In this document: in pieces, positions 57,184 through 64,000 of the stretch
Numbering within the stretch: the first letter of the stretch is position 1
Layout: each line of letters begins with the position of its first letter
NCBI GenBank assembly: GCA_951812925.1
Contig: OX638369.1
Location: forward strand, 57,736,228-57,800,227
Length of the DNA stretch: 64,000 bases
DNA from: Calliopum simillimum
Taxonomy: Eukaryota > Arthropoda > Insecta > Diptera > Lauxaniidae
Reading direction: 5' to 3'
Notes under the pieces: model-generated
What the model was told of the DNA's origin: nothing
Databases searched by the model: none
Seen by the model: only the letters and a program-made list of their open reading frames with translations
Made by a program: the position numbers and the translations under genes

Positions 57184-57814
57184 ATAAAGTTTACTCCACT
57201 CGGGTAGTAAAAAAAACTAAAGTAATTAACACTAAATTTCAAACATAACTTACCTTATATAACCATTTTGACTTTATAATTCTAGTAAAAATAGTTATGT
57301 TTGGACAGCTTCATATACAAATTTTATACCTATTATCATTTAGGTCAGTAGTGTACAGGCCTGACAAATTCGTAATTGTTCGTAGAAATAATTTTTTCTA
57401 TCTGTACTTAAGTTTGGGCATTTGCTTATTATACCAATTTTATACCTCTTCATCATATACACAGGTCAGACTCCTGACAATTTCGTAATTGTATGTAAAA
57501 ATAATATTTTCTATCTATCACGCGGGCGAACCTCGGTTCGAATCCTAGTGCAGACAGTTCTTTTTTATGTTTTAACTTTACAGTTCTTGTATGGTTCGTT
57601 TTTTTTTTTTTGTATTTTACAGTAAGGTAAATATCACTTAAATTTTTTCAAAAAAAAATACTATACTGTAAGTTTATTCGAAACATCTGAATTGACTTAA
57701 ACAGCAAGGTAAAACTTACTTTATTAGGGAGTTGTCAATATTCTGAGTTGAAATTCCAGTAAAATTTTCTGGATATAAAGTAGTACGAACTATTTTTTTT
57801 TTTTTCAGTGTGCG
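57184..57814 (+). repeat. tRNA-like composite repeat, copy 3
   Basis: The plus-strand equivalent of 17524-18235. It starts tttactccactcgg..., followed by two tandem copies of a segment of about 120 bp (caaattttatacct ... ctgacaa(a/t)ttcgtaattg at 57318 and 57438). A tRNA-like 3' half with box B (ggttcgaatcc, 57535-57545) follows. The cagtaaggtaaatatcac body comes next and ends ttttcagtgtg at 57814. Confidence 0.6.
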
Positions 57815-58890
57815 AACTTTTTTCGTTTAACTTTACTTTCCACGCTAGGTCAGTCAATTTCTGGAATTCTCCATTGATCGAGGTGTCTTTCTTCTCAAAA
57901 TAATATGTTATCTTAAAAAATGCAAAACGGTTTTTGATAAGGTACCTTTTCCTGTGGAGCGTCATATATGTTGACAAAACCACAATATTGTTTTAACATA
58001 CATGTACATAAATAAATGTCAATGAAATATGGTCTATAATAATAAATTGACAAGTTTTAGAAAAATTTACTCGTATCGGTGATAACATGACTATCATGAC
58101 TATTAAGAAAATTGTGGTTGAAAGATGTCATGAAGTGAACCGCTCTCCAATTCATTTACATTGTGTTTGACAGATAGAATTTCTACGATTTAAGCAAACC
58201 AACGGAAACGTGCTCAAGCACAATATACATATCGTATGATCTGTAATAAATCAAATTTACAGATGTACCTACATATTGTAGAAAGCAAGCACATGGTAAT
58301 GTTATGAAAAGCTCAGTGCACCATGCAATTCACAATAAATAATAACTATTTTCTTAATTTTTAAATAAAGTTATCAATTCAACATTATCATTTATACATA
58401 AGTACATATGCAGCTGCATACTCCTTTCTTTCCTTCACTTTCTTATAGCGTAGACAGACGACAGTTTAAATCCGCATTGACAGTCTAATTGCGAATTTTG
58501 CTGGGTAAAATTACGGTGACCAACCGTACTGTATTATACAGAACAGTTCTGTATTTGAGGCCTCTGTTCTGTATTATTTTTTAAACGTTGAAATGTTCTG
58601 TATCTCAGAAAACGTTCTGTAATTGTTCTGTGTTTCGCAAAATTGTTTCCCACCAAAAAATTAAATAAAAAAAAACTAGCAAAATCTATTGTTGCCAACG
58701 TGTATATAAATATTGCATACAAACACTAATTTGAAATAAAAAAAGAAGTGTCGGTAACAGTGTTTACTCTTATGATAATAATCTACATTAGTGTGGGCCA
58801 AATTATTCGGGTGGAAAAGATATGACCAAGCGTTTAACGGAAAAGTAATCAGCGGAAAATTCCAAGAAAATTCGGCCAATAAAACATTGA
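57815..58890. other. AT-rich DNA with a gttctgta-rich patch
   Basis: 58513-58640 begins ggtgaccaaccgt, like a hAT-type end, and contains at least six ttctgta words. No opposite end was found, so it is probably a truncated element. No gene. Confidence 0.4.
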
Positions 58891-58897
58891 TCTAAAA

Positions 58898-59037
58898 CAG
58901 TGATCGGCATTCCATTGCACAATTGTGCACTCAAAATTCTATCTATCTCTGTCTATCCCTTTCTATATTCTACCTTTCTATATTCTATTTATCTTCACTC
59001 AAACTTAAATTCTCTCTCTTTAATTTGCCGACCACTG
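58898..59037. mobile_element. hAT-type MITE, 140 bp
   Basis: Ends are cagtgatcggca and, inverted, tgccgaccactg. Flanks are atctaaaa (58890-58897) and gtctaaaa (59038-59045), an 8-bp duplication with one change. The interior is ctat-rich. Confidence 0.8.
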
Positions 59038-59045
59038 GTCTAAAA

Positions 59046-59770
59046 TGAATATCGAGCCCCCGATTTTTAACGTGAAGATTGTTCTACGACATTTTTATAT
59101 TAAAAAGATACCTTCTTTAGAAAAACTCTTTTGTATCATCGATTTATATGGATTAAATTAAACCATTTTTGCAATTTTTCAACAACAGACGCAAGCAAGT
59201 GTTACCATAATAATCAAAATAAAAATTAAGAAGAAAAAATAAAAAAAAAAACAGTATTTTTTTTAACTTTGAAATTAGCTCCATTTCTTAAAAACTAATA
59301 TTTTTTAATAATTTTTTGTTTTAATTAAGAATTCCAAAACAAATATTCCGCCCTTTGAAAGTTGCAAAATATCAATTTATAGAAAAAAAGTCAATTTTCT
59401 AAAAAAATTTAAATTTTTGTACCGAAACAACAACAAATTTAGTTTTTGGACAAAAACTTTCTAAAAAAATAAAGATGACCTTGTCATTCTCTACAGAAGT
59501 TGTCTTGAGAACATCACAAAAATATGAATAGTTTCGAAGTAACGGGCAGTCAAAGCGACTCGCATTTTTTTAGTAAATTTTTCGAACTTTGATCGAAAAC
59601 CGGCTTGGTTTTTTCCACTACCGATTCCTAATATTTTTTTGAGACCTTATTTTTTTGACCTCTAGTTTCAGGAAATGGACAGGGAGCAAACAAATTCATA
59701 GCTTTGCACATTTCATATATCTTGTGGCGCTCTAATAAACATGTATATAGCCTCATCAGATCAGTTTAAG
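59046..59770. other. AT-rich DNA, no gene
   Basis: Nothing bounded recognised. Confidence 0.35.
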
Positions 59771-59774
59771 TTAA

Positions 59775-60335
59775 ATCTTGTCAGAAACCATACTCGAACC
59801 CGTGACTCCGGTTTTCTAATGAAAAAAATTTAAAAAAATTAATATCATTGGTTTTGTCAACTTTCTGAATCTGTTTTTATCTTGAATGAATTGTGAAGGT
59901 TTTTTTTTTTTTTTCTTGAAAAATGATAATAAATTTTTTGAATGGAATCTTTATTTGGTGTTTTATAACAAATGTCAAAAATCATCATCCATATCACATC
60001 CGCATTAAAAAAAATGTATCCTCGTGAACTGAACAACTTTTTATGCGGCAGTGATCTCGATTGAGATTTTTGACTTTGTTTTTAAACACCAAAATGAAGC
60101 GATTTCAATTAAAAAAATTTGCTGGCTCTAATTTTTTGATCAGAAAGTCTTTTTTTAACAAAAATTTTCAAGATATTCGACCACTTTTCAAAAAAAACCT
60201 GTTCAAACTCGGCTTGAATATTAGAAATCGTTCATGATAAAAATTGATTCAGAAAGTTGACAAAACGAATGATATTATTTTTTTTTTAATTTTTCATTAA
60301 AAAACCGGAGTCACGGTTTCGAGTACAAAAAACTT
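59775..60335. mobile_element. Foldback with tRNA-like box B word in both arms
   Basis: The left arm contains ctcgaacccgtgactccggt and tttgtcaactttctgaatc. The right arm contains accggagtcacggtttcgag and gattcagaaagttgacaaa. In the inverse sense the left arm reads gggttcgag, a box B-like word. The centre is near 60055. Confidence 0.65.
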
Positions 60336-60757
60336 CTAGTTAAAAGCGGGAGGTTGATATTGATCTTAGACCCATGGTTTATTTGAAACATTTTCTGTAG
60401 ATTACGTTTCCAGTAGGCGGTTGGTCGAGGGAAAATTTGGCTCACACTAATGTACACATTGAAATACGATACAAAATAAATACAAATTGTGCTTTTTTTT
60501 TGTGTTCTGTATTTCTCTGTTATCACGGAAATTTGTTTTTTTTTTTTTTAATTTACGTGTTTTAATGTCAAATTTAAAAATATCTTGGTATGCGAGCTTA
60601 GAAACTGCCGGAAGTACCCACTGTCGCACCATTAAAATAGGTCTGCCGGCCGAATTTTTTCTGAATGGTTATGAAATTTATGATGACGGGAAAACATTCC
60701 GAAAATTTAATATGTAATTCAAAAATCATTTCAAAATATTTCTGCCAGGCTATAACC
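60336..60757. other. AT-rich DNA, no gene
   Basis: Overlapping short frames on both strands; nothing recognised. Confidence 0.35.
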
Positions 60758-61043
60758 AACGACGTATATGAATAAGATACTCAAATTTTATTCGTTTGAC
60801 TTACTCGCCGGTCTGTGCAATTTAGTTAGACACAAATAAAGCTACTGAAAGAGGAATAAAATGTTGCTATGCCAACGCTGCGTTTGATTTACTGAAAATT
60901 TTATGTTAAACAGACGCAAAATTCGAAAAACAAACGTATTTAGACATTTCGTTTGTCCGCTTTCAGCAACATTTTATCAATTTCAACAAATTCCACAGAC
61001 CACAGTAACGAACTGTGTATCTTGATAAAAATATACGTCGTTG
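60758..61043. mobile_element. Palindromic MITE with 8-bp duplication, 286 bp
   Basis: Flanked by ctataacc at 60750-60757 and 61044-61051. Ends are aacgacgtatat and, inverted, atatacgtcgtt. Inner arms: ggtctgtgcaatttagtt and aataaaatgttgct against agcaacattttat and aaattccacagacc. An 8-bp duplication fits hAT or P-type, but the ends are unlike the other hATs here. Confidence 0.8.
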
Positions 61044-61247
61044 CTATAACCACGCTGACCAAGCTTTTCTTATTCGGCTTAGTGTAAACTACTATTTTGC
61101 ATTAAAAATTTCAGAATCCGTGATACGGCAACTCGCCTATAAGAAACAAAATTTTCAAAAATCTTTACTAGTTGTAGTACAGTCATTTGGTAGTTTTGCC
61201 TGGAAAGTTTTGCGGGATTTTTACATATGAGTTATTTTATAGATTTC

Positions 61248-61596
61248 GATGTGCTCTTTCAGAATATCAACTTTGCTTCCTCGAGTCGTGTACGCTCGAG
61301 CCGCCATATTGGAAAAATGGCGTCCAAAATCACAGTGATGTGTTGAACTTAAAATTACAATAACGGTGACTCACACGTTTAAAGTTAAAATATCTATTTA
61401 TAGGGAATTACTTGTACTAAGTACAAGCTACATATTGTGTTTTTCGTTTCGTATGACCTGTACTTAGTTTAGGAAATATTTTTTTAACAAACCTGAAATT
61501 TAAAAAAAAAAAACGTTTGAACGCTATCTTTCCAATACGGTGGCGCGAGAGAACACAATTCGAGGTAGAAAAGTTGAAATTCTGAAAGAGCACATC
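61248..61596. mobile_element. Foldback element, about 349 bp
   Basis: Ends are cgatgtgctctttcagaata and, inverted, aattctgaaagagcacatcg. Arms continue through tcaacttt.cttcctcga, then ccgccatattggaaa against tttccaatacggtgg. No clear target duplication. Confidence 0.75.
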
Positions 61597-61719
61597 GTTT
61601 TATTCTCATCATTTTATTCTCCCAAATGATTTTACTATTGCTAAAAAAAACCATTTTTATTAAAAGTCTTTGCGTAAGCATTTGCGTTAAAATTTTATAA
61701 ATTTAAAATTATATTTATA

Positions 61720-63179
61720 GTGGAGTGCCTGGGGCTTTTAACCTAGGATTTCTACAAGACCGAATGAATTTATATGGTTAGGATGGGATTTTGTTTTAAA
61801 TGCCATAAAAAAAAAGTTTACCCAAAATTTTTTTGTGCTTTTGATTTGTGTATTAACTATAAAAAGATAGTATAACACTACATTAAAAATAATTGTAACA
61901 ATTTGCAAACCATTTTTTCTAAACAAATTTGAGGTCGCCGAACACGAAAAACGCAATTTTTTTTTTTCCTCCAACCGTTCTCGAGTTATTCGGCCATTTT
62001 TATTTTCGAGATTATAGCATCATATACATCAATATATTTGTATAACGCCAAATCCGATCGATTTTATTTTACCACGATTACAAAGAATGATTAATGGCGT
62101 TTCTAACGGGTGTACCAATGATTATGCTCAGAATAAAATTAACTGAGTTATAGCACGAAAAACTTAGATTTTTTAGAAAAAATTTTAAATTTTTCATACC
62201 AACGTCAAATGAAAAACTTAGTTTTTCGCATATATTTATTTAAAAAAATTTTTTTTAACAATTTTATTCAATGGCACATTTAATTCCAAACATTTTAAGC
62301 TAACTTTGAGCAAAATCGAATGAAATCTCGTGAAGATATTAAGGTTTTAGTGCAATGAAGGCATATCGTTTTCTTTCAAAAATTTATATTATTGATGCAA
62401 TTGCAACCCGGTCCGAAATGTTCTTCTACAAAAAATGATGAGAGCTTCTTTAAAATGTTCAATGAGTGTAGAATGGCCAATGTGGAAGCTGAAAAATTGG
62501 ATCTGTTGAGTTAGGCTGAACATTTTGAAAATGCTCTGGACAACTTCTCATCATTCTTATTGCACCAAATCCTTAATATCTTCAAGAAATCGCATTCGAT
62601 TTTGCTCAAACTAGGCTTAAAATGTTTGAAATTAAATTTGCTAAATAAATGCGAAAAACTATGTTTTTCATTTGATATTGATATGAAAAATTTTTTAAAA
62701 TTTTTAAAAAATCTGAGTTTTTCCTGCTATAACTCAGTTAATTTTGTTCGAAGCATAATCATTGGTATACTCGTTAAAAGAGCCATTACTCACTCTTTGT
62801 AAGCGTTGTAAAATAAAATCGATCGGACTTGGCGTTCTACAAATATATTGATGCATATGAAGCTATAACCGCGAAAATATAATTGTCCGAATAACTCGGG
62901 AACGGTTCAAAGAAATAAAAAATAAGTGGGTTTTTCGAGTTCAGTGACTCTAAATTAGTTTAGAAAAAATAGTTTGCAAAATGTTACATCTATTTTGGAT
63001 TTAGTGTTGTATTAACTTTTTATAGTTATTGCTTAAATAAAGAAAAAATCAAATGCACAAAAAAATTTCTGGTAAACTTTTCTTTTTATGGTATAAAAAA
63101 CAAAATCCCACCTCAACTATTGTATATAAATTCATTCACTCTAATTAATATCTTAGGTTAAAAGTCTCAGGCACTCCAC
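61720..63179. mobile_element. Foldback element with TA duplication, 1460 bp
   Basis: Ends are gtggagtgcctggggctttt and, inverted, aaaagtctcaggcactccac, flanked by TA at 61718-61719 and 63180-63181. Arms of about 650 bp pair throughout (tttaacctaggat, agcataatcattgg, caaaatcgaatg). The loop, about 62390-62545, has a small hairpin of its own. It is related to 11235-11935. Confidence 0.9.
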
Positions 63180-63181
63180 TA

Positions 63182-64000
63182 ATCGTAAAACACATTTAAA
63201 ATTACTATTTTTATCTCTGTAACGGGAACTTCTAGAGAAAAATTCTAGTAAATTTCTTCGTAATTGAAGTTGTTTCCAACACCGACTATGGTGTTTTGTC
63301 CAAAAAGGCAAAACGAAGAGGCCGACTGCGTTTAACTTTTCATAAAACTATGTTCATTTTCAAATCGCGATATCTCATGAACGGTAAGTCGGACGGAAAA
63401 AGTGTTGGTAAAGACATTCATAGAAAATAACATGTTCTGCAAAATCCAAGAAAAAAATTTTTTCTGCGGCATATCGTTTCGGAATATTTTGCAAAAACAG
63501 TTTTTTTCTAAATTTTAAGTTTGTCAAAAGATATCTCCTAAGCTTTAAGTCGTACAAAAAAAAAAAAACAAAATGTTCAAACAAACAATTCCCTATAAGC
63601 TGGTATTTTTGTTTTATTGCTGCGACGCTCCGTTCATGTATTATCACAATTTAAAAGAAAAAATCAGTTTAAAAAACTTCAAAAAACTTTCCAGGTAAAT
63701 CTACCAAATGACCGCACTACAAAAAAGATCACAACTTTTTAATAGGTAAACTTTTTTATTCATATTTTAAGCTAAGCATTCCACTTTTAATAATTAAATT
63801 TCATGCGGTCTTGTAGAAGTCCTACGTATACAGTGTTTTTAACTCCCTGGGAACTCTACTATTATGCCATTCTACAGAAAATAGTCCAATTAAGAAATCT
63901 TCTGAGTATTTTTGAAAACGAGTTTGATTTGTAAGTGTAACTTACTTTTTAAATCAAGAAAATTTGCTTATCGTAACCACTTATTCTTATAAAATACAAA
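63182..64000. other. Repeat-like AT-rich DNA to window end
   Basis: Contains gcgatatctcatgaacgg-type phrasing common to the foldbacks here. The partner arm, if any, lies outside the window. No gene. Confidence 0.35.

Noticed and set aside
58513..58700. hAT element starting ggtgaccaaccgt
   Set aside because: No opposite end or 8-bp duplication found; kept only as a note.
1..64000. LTR retrotransposon
   Set aside because: No pair of long direct repeats with tg...ca ends and no gag/pol coding was seen; only one LINE relic.

Overview
This window is AT-rich eukaryotic DNA, most likely from a higher fly (Diptera, Schizophora; tephritid-like, though the species cannot be fixed from sequence alone). 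The evidence is a mariner and a Tc1 transposase relic, hAT and piggyBac-type termini, Helentron/DINE-like repeats, a GAGA/Inr/DPE style promoter, and a ribosomal protein L23 pseudogene. There is no operon structure, and no long ORF is a convincing intact host gene. Almost every ORF over 60 codons is chance or lies inside a repeat.

Only two host-gene pieces are supported. On the minus strand, a splice acceptor at about 8803 leads to an ATG at 8671, a signal-peptide-like run and a CAG/GTAAGA donor at 8593/8592. On the plus strand, a promoter (GAGA run at about 41795, Inr at 41985, DPE at +28) leads to an ATG at 42300, a hydrophobic leader and an AG/GTAAGT donor at 42354/42355. Both first coding exons end in phase 1, and I found no partner exons here. 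The window is therefore probably the divergent 5' flanks and long first introns of two secreted or membrane proteins.

The rest is a dense, nested collection of small mobile elements, most of them foldback (long inverted repeat) elements. They can be sorted by target-site duplication. TA duplications mark mariner 1695-2598, the Tc1 palindrome 4169-5832, 13213-14241, 24940-25163, 29027-29824, 38520-40928, 45649-45913, 56118-56380 and 61720-63179. TAA duplications with CAC...GTG ends mark 9658-12446, 10328-11229 and 31207-31849. TTAA with CCC...GGG ends (piggyBac-like) mark 9912-12152, 38665-38734 and 51180-51590. Eight-base duplications (mostly hAT) mark 3731-3892, 6050-6864, 29221-29529, 39179-40135, 46330-46966, 58898-59037 and 60758-61043. 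Two Helentron-like elements with 424-bp tandem units lie at 35510-36827 and 51767-53501. A tRNA-like repeat family has copies near 16.8, 17.5 and 57.5 kb, and a LINE RNase H relic is at 48.8-49.0 kb.

The most striking structures are: (1) a Tc1 palindrome whose two 832-bp arms have no net indel relative to each other; (2) a nest at 38.2-41.2 kb, in which a foldback contains a second foldback, which contains an RpL23 retropseudogene, which is split by a hAT element; a 70-bp TTAA palindrome sits beside it; and (3) a TTAA foldback inserted exactly at the centre of another palindrome. All calls were made by eye; identities and copy numbers were not computed.
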